Source of the DNA: Bowmanella yangjiangensis
GTDB taxonomy: Bacteria; Pseudomonadota; Gammaproteobacteria; Enterobacterales; Alteromonadaceae
Assembly (NCBI RefSeq): GCF_017255015.1
Contig: NZ_JAFKCS010000006.1
Location: 124,001 to 188,000 of the forward strand
DNA: 64,000 nt
Reading direction: 5' to 3'
Position numbers and translations under genes: made by a program. This document shows, piece by piece, positions 18,729-26,686 of this stretch (positions are counted from its first letter, which is position 1; every line of letters starts with the position of its first letter). The notes below the pieces were generated by a model. It was not told the DNA's origin, did no database searches, and saw only the letters and a list, made by a program, of their open reading frames with translations.

Positions 18729-19185
18729 GTGACAAGCCTCAGGGTTGAGGAGTAGAACTTGTGAAAACCTCTATAGGGTTTAAATAAAAGGCTTTCTTAT
18801 ACCCTTGGGTGGTTACGGCATCAGTTACCGCTACGGTGATAAGTTAATAAACATGCTGCCAAAAGATATCACCAAGCATCAGCAAGCTATAGTTGGGTCA
18901 AAACTCTGTCGCCAATGCCCATAATAGTTGTTATGCTGAAAGCCGCTGAGTAACACTATTCTTAAAGGAGAGTTTGATGATTGTCGTTTTTACCCGCCCG
19001 GCAAAGGTTGCTGAGTAACGTCACTGCTGTCGCTTTCCTCGGCCCATTTTCTGCCTTTGCCCGGTGTGTTTTAACCGGGACCTCTGACTATTAATAAACT
19101 CGGTTTTATTCAAACCGGTGTCTTGTGGTTCCTATGCATTTTATCTCTGTGTGCAGAGCCTTTGCGGTGCGCATAAGGAAATCAT
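18729..19185 (+). promoter_or_regulatory. Long leader upstream of rsgA, possibly structured
   Basis: A 457-bp interval with no ordinary gene. It holds a direct repeat GCTGAGTAAC at 18945-18954 and 19010-19019, a 13-codon reading frame with a strong Shine-Dalgarno sequence (listed separately), and complementary segments CCCGGCAAAGG (about 18996-19006) and CCTTTGCCCGG (about 19053-19063) that could form a long imperfect stem enclosing the second repeat. Another pairing AACCGGGA follows. The layout resembles a regulated leader, but I cannot match it to a known riboswitch. Confidence 0.4.
18977..19018 (+). CDS. Putative 13-residue leader peptide
   Basis: The frame MIVVFTRPAKVAE begins six bases after AAAGGAG (18964-18970), one of the best ribosome-binding sites in the window, and ends in TAA inside the second GCTGAGTAAC repeat. 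Its stop lies inside the potential stem-loop region, as in translation-coupled leaders. There is no run of one amino acid that would point to an effector. It could equally be a chance short frame. Confidence 0.35.
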   Translation: MIVVFTRPAKVAE

Positions 19186-20223
19186 ATGAATTTATCCCTT
19201 TCTCAACTGGGCTGGCAGGCGTTTTTTCAACAACAACTTAGCCTGCAAGAATTTGAGCAACTTAATATCGCGCGCGTGATTGCGCATCATCGTAATGAAT
19301 ACGTACTGGCGTCTGAGCAAGGCAAGCATCACTTGCCGCTCACTGTGGCCCTGCCAGCCATGACTATTGGTGATTGGCTACTGCTCAATACTGATGGACA
19401 GTTTGTACGGCTGCTGGAGCGCAAGTCGGTGTTTAAACGCAAGGCCGCTGGCAGCCAGCTAGCGGAACAGTTAATCAGCGCCAATGTGGATACTTTACTG
19501 ATTGTCAGCTCGCTGAATCAGGACTTTAAACTTAGTCGCATAGAGCGCTATCTGACCCTCGCTTATGAGGCTGGCGTCGACCCTGTAGTAGTGCTCACCA
19601 AACTGGACTTATGCGACGACGCCGAAGATAAACGCCGTATGGTACAGCAGTTAGATCCCTTGTTGATCGTGGAGTCGGTCAATGCGCTGGATGACAACAG
19701 TTGTAAGTCGCTTTTGTCCTGGTGCAAACCGGGCAAGACCTTGGCAGTAATGGGCTCCTCCGGGGTAGGAAAATCCACCCTGGTAAACACCTTAAGCGGT
19801 GAACATGGACAGAAAACCGCGGCTATTCGTGAGGATGACAGTAAAGGACGTCACACCACCACGGCTCGCTCCATGCACTTTTTGCCTTCAGGTGCAGTAC
19901 TGATTGATACGCCAGGAATGCGGGAGCTGCAGTTAAGTGATGGTGAAGATGGTATACGCCGCACATTTGCTGATATCGATGTGCTTGCCAAGCAGTGCCG
20001 TTTTAAAGACTGTCAGCATATGGGCGAACCGGGTTGTGCGGTGGAACTGGCCATTAATAGCGGTGAACTGGATCCTCGCCGCCTGGCTAACTACCATAAG
20101 TTGCAGGCCGAGCTTCGCAGAAACACCAGTTCGCTACAGGAGCGGCGCGCCAAGGACAAAGAGTTTGGCAAGATGATCAAAAGGTTAGCCCCGGTTATAC
20201 GGCACAACAAAAAGGGCTACTAA
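19186..20223 (+). CDS. rsgA: Ribosome small subunit-dependent GTPase A (RsgA family)
   Basis: Circularly permuted GTPase that helps 30S subunit maturation. 345 aa. The OB-fold region is N-terminal (residues ~25-90), followed by the permuted order G4 (VLTKLDL), G1 (GSSGVGKST, ~residue 188), G2 threonines in GRHTTT, and G3 (DTPGM). The zinc motif [14 protein letters not shown] lies near residue 270. The genome may carry a second copy, because the classical RsgA locus is next to orn/psd, which are not here, so this could be the paralogue; that cannot be decided from the window. ATG preceded by AAGGA. Confidence 0.9.
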   Translation: MNLSLSQLGWQAFFQQQLSLQEFEQLNIARVIAHHRNEYVLASEQGKHHLPLTVALPAMTIGDWLLLNTDGQFVRLLERKSVFKRKAAGSQLAEQLISANVDTLLIVSSLNQDFKLSRIERYLTLAYEAGVDPVVVLTKLDLCDDAEDKRRMVQQLDPLLIVESVNALDDNSCKSLLSWCKPGKTLAVMGSSGVGKSTLVNTLSGEHGQKTAAIREDDSKGRHTTTARSMHFLPSGAVLIDTPGMRELQLSDGEDGIRRTFADIDVLAKQCRFKDCQHMGEPGCAVELAINSGELDPRRLANYHKLQAELRRNTSSLQERRAKDKEFGKMIKRLAPVIRHNKKGY

Positions 20224-20233
20224 TCACAAATCT

Positions 20234-20258
20234 AAAGGTCACCTTCAGGTGACCTTTT
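20234..20258 (+). terminator. Intrinsic terminator after rsgA
   Basis: Perfect 10-bp stem AAAGGTCACC/GGTGACCTTT with loop TTCA, followed by a T, 10 bp after the rsgA stop. Confidence 0.85.
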
Positions 20259-20288
20259 GTTCGCTTGAGTCAAGGGCTGTTAAAAACG

Positions 20289-20393
20289 CTAACGAATCTT
20301 GCTAACAAAGGCTTCTACACGTTGCTTGTCGGCTTTACACTCTGCCACCAGGGTAATGCTGCTGGTCAGTGACTCTGCTGCTGACGTTGCCAT
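20289..20393 (-). pseudogene. Short coding-like frame overlapping the M1 peptidase stop (possible relic)
   Basis: A 34-codon frame in a different register from the peptidase (MATSAAESLTS...ITLVAECKADKQ...FVSKIR) runs past the peptidase stop to a TAG at 20289. The last 25 residues look like genuine protein sequence with normal codon use, in a stretch otherwise empty. It has no Shine-Dalgarno sequence and starts inside the peptidase gene. It may be the remaining 3' end of a lost gene or a chance frame. Confidence 0.25.
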
Positions 20394-22057
20394 TGTTGAT
20401 AATCGTCAATATGTTGTTCTTGCCTGAGTATTTTATTTTCCGGATCAAGCAAAATCTGACGTGCTTGGCTCACCGGAATGTCAGCCGTACCATCTGACAT
20501 TGCCAGGCGATAAAGCGTACCGTCAATCATTACTTCCAGTGGCATATAAAAAGGTTTGTCACTCTTCCACCTAAGCTTGAGCAGGCCGTTCTCGGTCTCA
20601 CTCTGCAATACAGGCAGTGCGGCCTGATAAAGATATGCATCAAAGAACCATTGCAAATCCTGTCCGTACATTGTGCTGATGATCCGGATAAACTCCTCGC
20701 TAGAGCTAAAGCGCGGGGTAAAATTGCCAGGTTCTGGCGTGCTTGTGCCATAAACCAGTTGCCGGACTGCGTTAAAAAAGACTTCATCCCCCACCAAATG
20801 CCTCAGGGTGTGCAATATCCATGCGCCCTTAACATAGATGTCTTGCCCAGGTCCGAGTTTGGGATCATACACCTCGTGCTCCTTCTTACTGCGCTTGCTG
20901 ACCAGAGGGTGCTTATTAACAATCTGACTGCGCATTTCAAACAGATGGGCATGATAAGCCATCTTACCGCGCAGATATTCCGCATACAGAGGTTGCATAT
21001 AGGTTCCAAAACCTTCATGTAACCAGAAATCATCCCAATCCTTGTTAGTCAGTTGATTACCAAACCATTCATGGGCCAATTCATGCTGCAGAAGACCATC
21101 GTAGCCATAAGGACTCTGACGATAATCCTCGCCATAAGCATTGATGGTTTGGTGTTCCATGCCTTTATGCGGGGTATGAACAACCCCCATTTTTTCCGAG
21201 GCGAAAGGATATGGCCCAATGACCTGTTCAAAAAAATCCAGTTGCTTGGCAAACTCAGTAAAAAGTTTCTCCGCTGACGCCTGCTCACCCTGCAAGTACC
21301 AGTATTGCAGGGGGAACCGGTTTCCATAGCGACTATCATAAATATCGTCTAAAAGCGCATAAGGGCCTATGTTCAACGCGATAGCATAGGTGTTGGGATT
21401 GTCGGTACGCCAATGATAGGTGTGCCATTTCGGCTCCTTAATCAGATTGATCAGGGTGCCGTTAGACGGTGCTGCTAACCCGGCAGGCACCTTAATAAAT
21501 AAATCCACTTGTCCGGGTTCCGCCGTGGGATGATCAATGCAGGGCCAGAAAATATCGCAGCCTTCCCCCTGAACCGCCGTTGCTATCCAGGGTTTATTGT
21601 CTTTTGTTGTGGACCAAACAAAACCGCCCAACCAAGGAGGATTCTCGGCAACATGGGGTTCGCCCTGATATAAAACCGTTAGCGTAAATGGCTGGTTGTC
21701 TGGTTGTTCACTGGGAAGTTCGATCTGTAGCTGACCAGTCGGGTTTGACCAGGCAGTTAACGCCAATGTCTGCTGGTTAACCAATACGCGCTCAATATGG
21801 TAGTTAGCATCCAAGTCCAGGGCCAGACGTTGAATGCTTCGACTACTGACCAGGCGCAGTTGAGCTTGCCCTGCAATGGATTTACGGTCAGGAAAAACCT
21901 GTAAGTCCAGCCGGACATGCTCAATACGCAGGCTGTCCTGCCATGACGACAGAGCCCCCCCAGATTGGCGCGTGTGTTCGGTTAATTTTGCGGTGGGCGT
22001 GCAACCCACCAGGCCAACCAACACCAAAATCAAGTAAACAACATACAAATTTTTCAT
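20366..22057 (-). CDS. M1-family metallopeptidase lipoprotein
   Basis: A 563-residue gluzincin aminopeptidase anchored as a lipoprotein (lipobox LVGC, Cys19). The zinc motif is HELAHEWFGNQL (~residue 323) with the distal Glu in LHEGFGTY. The substrate-recognition motif, GAMEN in classical M1 enzymes, reads KGMEHQTINAYG here, a variant used by some bacterial M1 subfamilies. The N-terminal beta-saddle (LRLVSSRSIQRLALDLD) is present. It is shorter than PepN (870 aa) and lacks the C-terminal ARM domain. Single gene, oriented toward rsgA. Confidence 0.9.
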   Translation of the reverse strand: MKNLYVVYLILVLVGLVGCTPTAKLTEHTRQSGGALSSWQDSLRIEHVRLDLQVFPDRKSIAGQAQLRLVSSRSIQRLALDLDANYHIERVLVNQQTLALTAWSNPTGQLQIELPSEQPDNQPFTLTVLYQGEPHVAENPPWLGGFVWSTTKDNKPWIATAVQGEGCDIFWPCIDHPTAEPGQVDLFIKVPAGLAAPSNGTLINLIKEPKWHTYHWRTDNPNTYAIALNIGPYALLDDIYDSRYGNRFPLQYWYLQGEQASAEKLFTEFAKQLDFFEQVIGPYPFASEKMGVVHTPHKGMEHQTINAYGEDYRQSPYGYDGLLQHELAHEWFGNQLTNKDWDDFWLHEGFGTYMQPLYAEYLRGKMAYHAHLFEMRSQIVNKHPLVSKRSKKEHEVYDPKLGPGQDIYVKGAWILHTLRHLVGDEVFFNAVRQLVYGTSTPEPGNFTPRFSSSEEFIRIISTMYGQDLQWFFDAYLYQAALPVLQSETENGLLKLRWKSDKPFYMPLEVMIDGTLYRLAMSDGTADIPVSQARQILLDPENKILRQEQHIDDYQQWQRQQQSH

Positions 22058-22122
22058 ACGAGAAAACCGCTAAGCTCAAGTAACTTTATATTAACCGTCC
22101 TCAGTCCCATAACAAAAGCAGT

Positions 22123-22806
22123 TCAACTTTGGGGGTGAAGAGGTATAGAAAAAGAAACGCACAAGCCACCATAATCACGATTGTATAAACGCAATTTACC
22201 CTGGTGCGCGCTAATAATTTCATTACATAAAGTCAGCCCTATGCCGCTACCCGCAGATTTAGTGGTGTAAAAAGGCAAAAGCGCCTGACTAAGCTGAGAT
22301 TCAGTCATGCCAGTGCCTCTGTCAAACACCATAAAGCTCAGATGCTGGCCATGCTGGCGCAGTTCAAAGCCGATTTCCTGTGCATCGGATCCTGACTCCT
22401 GGGCATTTTTGACCAGGTTTACCATCACCTGCTCAATCTGCGCCGGATCAAACCAGGCGTGCTGGATCACCTTATCCAGCAACAACTCTCGCTGATTCAA
22501 GGCCATGCGTTCCGCGCGCAACACCTGGGTAAGCTGATTGTAGGCATCCACCAGCTCAAGCATTTCGAGGTAGCGCTGATTATGAATACTGATACTGAAA
22601 TCTGCATCCTTAAGGGCCAGTAAGCCGTGTTTAATTGCCAGCGCACTGCGGCTAAAGGGCGACAGCAACCATTTTAGCCAGACGGCTAGTACCACCACAG
22701 CCACAGCAACACTCAATACCAGTTGCCAGGCAGAGTGCTCGGCCTTTAACTGCCATACCAGCAGCCATACTAATCCCGCCAGATAAGGCAATAGGCCTAA
22801 AAGCAG
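22123..22806 (-). pseudogene. Truncated sensor histidine kinase with internal in-frame deletion
   Basis: Coding similarity runs from LLLGLLPYLAGLVWLL (two membrane helices) through RELLLDKVIQ, then jumps directly to WFDPAQIEQVMVNLVKNAQESG, the N box of the ATPase domain, and ends normally through the G boxes (DRGTGM, SGIGLTL). In related kinases a PAS domain and the DHp helices with the phospho-accepting His (SHELNN-type H box) lie between those two points; both are absent. The 5' end is also missing: an in-frame TAG precedes codon one, and only a TTG could start translation. It is best read as a decayed kinase, unless it survives as a short ATPase-only protein. Confidence 0.75.
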
Positions 22807-22905
22807 CTATTTAACAGCAAGCATGGCTGGAAAATCGCCAATATGATTTGGGATGATGAACGCCCAGGACTGACTGTGCCTGATACCCACAAAATCGCTG
22901 GCTAA
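22807..22905 (+). pseudogene. 3' remnant of an NTF2/SnoaL-like gene
   Basis: The plus-strand frame LFNSKHGWKIANMIWDDERP... ends in TAA at 22905. The core WKIANMIWDDERPGL looks like the last strand of nuclear-transport-factor-2-like (SnoaL/DUF4440-type) proteins. No start or N-terminal two-thirds exists; the frame runs head-on into the 5' end of the truncated kinase. The junction near 22800-22810 is therefore a likely deletion or rearrangement point. Nothing further is seen in 22906-23043 apart from an imperfect CCCGG/CCGGG hairpin near 23005-23030. Confidence 0.6.
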
Positions 22906-23043
22906 CCAGCTTCCGGCGACAATCCAATCAGGCTGTTTTTGGGATGGCTGGCAGACAAGTGCTCAATCCTTAGTCGCTCTGATATTCTGCCCTGCCCCAC
23001 TTTACCCGGTCTGTCTGCCGGGCAAAGGAAAAGTGTTATTGCC

Positions 23044-24072
23044 TTAATGCCCAAAAGCCGGAGAGATGCACTTCTTCACTTCAAAGGAGAAACCAAGCGG
23101 AGCGTTAGGCTGCTGAATAACCTGCAAAATTTCATAGTCATTCAGTTCCACTACCCGGGCACCCTCATCCAGTTGGCAACGAGAAAAGCTGTCTGACTCA
23201 AAAAAGTACACAAAATTTGCCACCGCCAGGCGGGTAAAGCTACGGTAATCACAACTTTTTACACTGCAGGAAATCTGCTTATCACCCGACTTGATATGCA
23301 AACCGAAACTGGTACTGCTGTTCTCTTCGGGCTTAGCAGGTGTTGACGCTGCAGGGACATCGGTAGACACATTATTGCCACTAGGCATGGACGCATTTTC
23401 AGCCGGAGTCTCAGCGCCCTGCTCTTTGATAAAGTCAGCAAAATTACTCATCAGACTGGAGGACATCTGACGACCTTCTGCAAACTGGCTGGAGTCCTGC
23501 ACGGCTTCCATCAGGTTAACCAGCACCATAGTCGACAACAGTAACCTCACCAAGGTGGTACTAATGGGGTAACGGCACTGGCTAAACAGCCGCATGCCTT
23601 TTTCACCAAAAGGCTTGGCCAGTAAGATGGCTAGCAAATAAATGGGTAGCAAAACCTGAAACAGTAGCAGCATGACTAAGCTGACACTAATAGCCCAGGT
23701 TGGAAACAGCAGTAAAATAGCAAAGTTATGGCTGTAGCTAAGGTTATGTGCTGCCACACCTGTGACATCATTCACCAGCCCTGCTGCACCGGCCACCGCA
23801 AAATTAGCGATTGCGGCATAAAACAGCAGAATCAAAGCCCTGCCTGCCAAAGACTCCCACCAGCGCACAAATTTAGGCCAAAACTCCAGCATTAAAGCAA
23901 TACCCGTAGGCAGTGCCACCATCCAGCCTTGATGGTATGGCAGTATCACCAGAGCCAGCAGGTATAGCTTCTGACTTAGGGTTAGCCAGTTCCAGCGACG
24001 TGACAGGGTCTGCCAGAACGATGTAAGTACCTTTGGTTTGTCCTGCTTGAGCAAATTCACCGCATCTTCCAT
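23044..24072 (-). CDS. Hypothetical multi-pass membrane protein
   Basis: 342 aa. An N-terminal cytoplasmic stretch is followed by five or six membrane helices (LYLLALVILPY; GRALILLFYAAIANFAVAGA; FAILLLFPTWAISVSLVMLL; LLPIYLLAILLA; TLVRLLLSTMVLVNLM), then a Ser/Pro/Glu-rich linker (TPAENASMPSGNN) and a C-terminal domain of about 90 residues with three or four Cys (ISCSVKSCDYRS, SRCQLDEG). I do not recognise a family. It is a single gene, convergent with the decayed locus. Confidence 0.75.
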   Translation of the reverse strand: MEDAVNLLKQDKPKVLTSFWQTLSRRWNWLTLSQKLYLLALVILPYHQGWMVALPTGIALMLEFWPKFVRWWESLAGRALILLFYAAIANFAVAGAAGLVNDVTGVAAHNLSYSHNFAILLLFPTWAISVSLVMLLLFQVLLPIYLLAILLAKPFGEKGMRLFSQCRYPISTTLVRLLLSTMVLVNLMEAVQDSSQFAEGRQMSSSLMSNFADFIKEQGAETPAENASMPSGNNVSTDVPAASTPAKPEENSSTSFGLHIKSGDKQISCSVKSCDYRSFTRLAVANFVYFFESDSFSRCQLDEGARVVELNDYEILQVIQQPNAPLGFSFEVKKCISPAFGH

Positions 24073-24276
24073 TTTTGGGTCCGTTTGAGTCGCTGTTGGC
24101 TGAGGGGCATGAAGTCTACTGTAATCAAGATGTTAAGAAAATACTGTGGCTAAACACGGCATGCGTCTTTTATTATCCTTTGGGTCGAGTTGCCAGCCCG
24201 CGTTTTGGCGTGGTTCACACTTGGCAGTCAGTCTTCTCCCTGTTTTAATAACCTTTTGCTCAGAACTATTGTCCCT

Positions 24277-25314
24277 ATGTCAAACCCCATTCGTACCGCC
24301 GTTATCGGCTTTGGCTTGTCTGCCCGGGTATTCCACTTACCCTTTATCCAAGCATTAGCAGGCTTTAATCTGACTGCCATCAGTTCTTCTCAATATGAAG
24401 CGGTGCGGGAGGCCTATCCGGGCATAGTTTGTTTTAGTGACGCCAGGCAACTGATTGATCAGGCGGACTGCGAGCTGGTGGTCATTACAGCCCCCAACCA
24501 GGCACACTTTGCCCTCGCCCACTATGCATTATCACAAGGCAAACATGTGCTGGTTGAAAAGCCGCTCACAGTGACCAGTCAGGAAGCGCGGCAACTTATT
24601 GAATTGGTAAAACACACAGGTAAAGTACTGGCACCCTTTCACAATAGGCGCTGGGATGGTGACTTTTTAACCGTCAAACAGCTTATTCAACAAGGTCAGC
24701 TTGGTGAGATAAAACTGTTTGAATCCCACTTCGACCGCTTCCGCCCCGTTCCCCAGCAGCGCTGGCGGGAAGATGCCCAAATGGGCTCAGGGATACTGTA
24801 TGACCTGGGGCCGCATCTTATCGATCAAACGCTCACGCTGTTCGGGCCGCCAGAGGCGATAACGGCCAGGGTATTGGCAATGCGACCTGATGCTCAGGCG
24901 GTAGATTATTTCCACTTGCAACTGCATTACCCGGATAAGGAAGTTGTTTTGCATGCCGATCCCTATCAGGCAGGCCCCAATCCAAGGTTCAAGGTGCAAG
25001 GTGATAAAGCGACTTATATAAAGTTCGGCCTGGATCCTCAGGAGGAGCGGCTGCGAGCGGGTATATTGCCAATTGAAAGTAACTGGGCTGGGGAAACCGT
25101 GCAGCAATTCGGTACTTTGTATCTGCCAAACGAAAGCAAAGTTATTGCAACCCAAATGGGAGGATACCAGCATTTATTCAGTAATATTGCCGATGCCATC
25201 AACAATAACGCACCGCTACAAGTAAATGCGGAACAAGCCTTGATGGGCATAGAAATAATAGAATCAGCCCTGCAAAGCCAGTTACAGGGCCGAACTCTGG
25301 CTTTTAGGTCGTAA
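24277..25314 (+). CDS. Gfo/Idh/MocA-family oxidoreductase, YdgJ type
   Basis: NAD(P)-dependent sugar-type oxidoreductase of unknown substrate. 345 aa, like E. coli YdgJ (346). It has an N-terminal Rossmann motif VIGFGLSARVFHLP, the EKP motif in HVLVEKPLT and a C-terminal alpha/beta domain with GSGILYDLGPHLIDQ. I use the ATG at 24277 (MSNPIRTAVIG), although no Shine-Dalgarno sequence precedes it; the longer frame upstream has no family character. A TTGGCA-18-TTAATA pair just upstream could be a promoter. Its 3' end overlaps the convergent DUF6058 gene by 11 bp. Confidence 0.88.
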   Translation: MSNPIRTAVIGFGLSARVFHLPFIQALAGFNLTAISSSQYEAVREAYPGIVCFSDARQLIDQADCELVVITAPNQAHFALAHYALSQGKHVLVEKPLTVTSQEARQLIELVKHTGKVLAPFHNRRWDGDFLTVKQLIQQGQLGEIKLFESHFDRFRPVPQQRWREDAQMGSGILYDLGPHLIDQTLTLFGPPEAITARVLAMRPDAQAVDYFHLQLHYPDKEVVLHADPYQAGPNPRFKVQGDKATYIKFGLDPQEERLRAGILPIESNWAGETVQQFGTLYLPNESKVIATQMGGYQHLFSNIADAINNNAPLQVNAEQALMGIEIIESALQSQLQGRTLAFRS

Positions 25315-25918
25315 ATTCAGGGTGTAAGTATTTTTGCCTGGAACTACCTGGATATTCATGTTCCGGGAAAGGTGCACAAGCCTTATCCAGCAGCACTTTG
25401 GCTTGTTTTAGACGGTCACAGTCTGGCAGGTCGATATTAGCACTTAGCTCATCAATCACGGCAATAGCCAGTTCTTTGTCGACAATTTCAGCTATCCGGC
25501 CGGTTTGAGTACAAAGTCCATAGGTTCCCTGTAAAAAGTGCTGCCACTCCTGCTGAATATGCGCATCCAACCCATGGTTAAAGCGACCGTCACTGGTACT
25601 AACACCTAGCACATTCAAGGCTTGCAGCCGCTTTTTATATTGCGCCTTAAAGTGGCCAAAAGCAGCCCTCGCGTTGTTGTGCTTCGTCAGTAGCCTAAGC
25701 CAGTCGGCTGTCGCAATGGCATAGTAACGAACTTGCCTGTGCTGCTGATGTTCAGCCAGTACCGAACGGCAATTGAGGCTAAAACTGACATAATATGAGG
25801 GCTGGGGTGCCATCCGTTCTGCTTGCCATTGTTGCAGTTGTAGTAACGTACATTCTGTCGCAGTCAGCAATTGTTCTTCGTTAAGAAAACGGCTTTGCAA
25901 ATAATCCTGAATATTCAC
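25304..25918 (-). CDS. DUF6058-family protein
   Basis: A 204-residue cytoplasmic protein. The N-terminus (DYLQSRFLNEEQLL...CTLLQLQQWQAERMAP...SYYVSF) with its HTH-like start and the end (YPGSSRQKYLHPEF) match the family annotated DUF6058, 'natural product biosynthesis', whose activity is unproven. The start is a GTG that overlaps the TGA of the upstream monooxygenase gene, so the two are translationally coupled. It is the last gene of the three-gene unit with NIPSNAP and the monooxygenase. Confidence 0.7.
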   Translation of the reverse strand: MNIQDYLQSRFLNEEQLLTATECTLLQLQQWQAERMAPQPSYYVSFSLNCRSVLAEHQQHRQVRYYAIATADWLRLLTKHNNARAAFGHFKAQYKKRLQALNVLGVSTSDGRFNHGLDAHIQQEWQHFLQGTYGLCTQTGRIAEIVDKELAIAVIDELSANIDLPDCDRLKQAKVLLDKACAPFPEHEYPGSSRQKYLHPEFTT

Positions 25919-26271
25919 AGTCGTTCTCCACTATGCCAGCGCTGGCTGTCAGTAGGGGCCTGCTCGCGTTCGTGCAACCCATAATCACGTGCAACCTTAG
26001 CGACGCGCAGCCGATAATCGGTAAATAACGCATCCCGCCCTAATTGCTGGACATACCGATGCGAAGCCAAATTACGCCAAGCCGTCAGGGATTTTTCATC
26101 ACGCCAGAAAGACAGCGACAAATAGCGCCCAGGGCAACTTAGACTTTCAAAGCGTTCAACACTGATAAAGCCCTCAATCCGGGCAAGTTCGTCTTTTAGA
26201 CTTTGCGCCATTTGCAGATAATTGCTGAGTTTTTCAGGCGCCGGTTCAAGTTCAAAAATAACGGCGTACAT
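25915..26271 (-). CDS. Antibiotic biosynthesis monooxygenase (ABM/YgiN-like) domain protein
   Basis: A 118-residue dimeric alpha/beta-barrel-type protein (MYAVIFELEPAPEKLSNYLQ, FISVERFESL, YLSLSFWRDEKSLTAWRN). The fold covers heme-degrading and quinone-type monooxygenases and many of unknown function. The middle SFWRD...AWRNLASHRYVQQLGR is typical. It is co-transcribed with NIPSNAP (gap 4 bp) and DUF6058 (overlap). Confidence 0.82.
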   Translation of the reverse strand: MYAVIFELEPAPEKLSNYLQMAQSLKDELARIEGFISVERFESLSCPGRYLSLSFWRDEKSLTAWRNLASHRYVQQLGRDALFTDYRLRVAKVARDYGLHEREQAPTDSQRWHSGERL

Positions 26272-26275
26272 CTGC

Positions 26276-26614
26276 CTATCCTTTTAACGCAACAGTGCGC
26301 AGATAACTTTGCGGTTCTGCGGCCAGAAAGGTTCGGTACTCCTCAAAAATAAATCCTTCGCGGCGGGCAAAGGCAAAATTCTCTTTTGCCTTTGCATCCT
26401 CACTCAAACGCCGACGATAAGCTTCGTATTCAGCCAGGCTGGTAAAACTCACGAGTCCCCAGCCTTCACAGTTGGTTCCTTCATGGGGCAGAAAATACCC
26501 CAGCAGGTCGCCGCCGCAGGCGGGAATAATTTGCGCCCAGTTCTCAGCGTAACGGCGAAACAGCTCTAGCTTGGCCGGGTCGAGCTTATAGCGAATAAAA
26601 CAGGTCAGGGTCAT
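26276..26614 (-). CDS. NIPSNAP-family protein
   Basis: A 112-residue ferredoxin-like dimeric alpha/beta protein related to the ABM fold. [33 protein letters not shown] and [19 protein letters not shown] are typical. It has a good Shine-Dalgarno sequence (AAGGAG) and is the first gene of the unit divergent from the ArsR-type regulator. Enzymatic role unknown. Confidence 0.85.
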   Translation of the reverse strand: MTLTCFIRYKLDPAKLELFRRYAENWAQIIPACGGDLLGYFLPHEGTNCEGWGLVSFTSLAEYEAYRRRLSEDAKAKENFAFARREGFIFEEYRTFLAAEPQSYLRTVALKG

Positions 26615-26668
26615 GGCTTGTCTCCTTGGTGAATTTGCGGCAGTCTAACGGGCTACCTGACCTGATGC

Positions 26669-26684
26669 TTCGACGGCCATCGAA
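26669..26684. promoter_or_regulatory. Probable ArsR-family operator
   Basis: Near-perfect 16-bp palindrome TTCGACGGCCATCGAA (14 of 16 positions symmetric) two bases before the ATG of the ArsR-type regulator and in the divergent promoter region of the NIPSNAP operon. This position suits autorepression and control of the divergent unit. Confidence 0.5.
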
Positions 26685-26686
26685 CT

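Noticed and set aside
18966-18985. AGAGTTTGATGATTG resembles the start of 16S rRNA
   Set aside because: Only about ten bases match and no rRNA sequence follows.
18960-19090. Possible Mn2+ (yybP-ykoY) riboswitch before rsgA
   Set aside because: The GGGGAGUAG and CAACAUACUGG elements are missing and rsgA is not a usual target.
24146-24276. Longer start for the YdgJ-type oxidoreductase
   Set aside because: The upstream in-frame codons lack Rossmann-fold character and the length from 24277 equals E. coli YdgJ.
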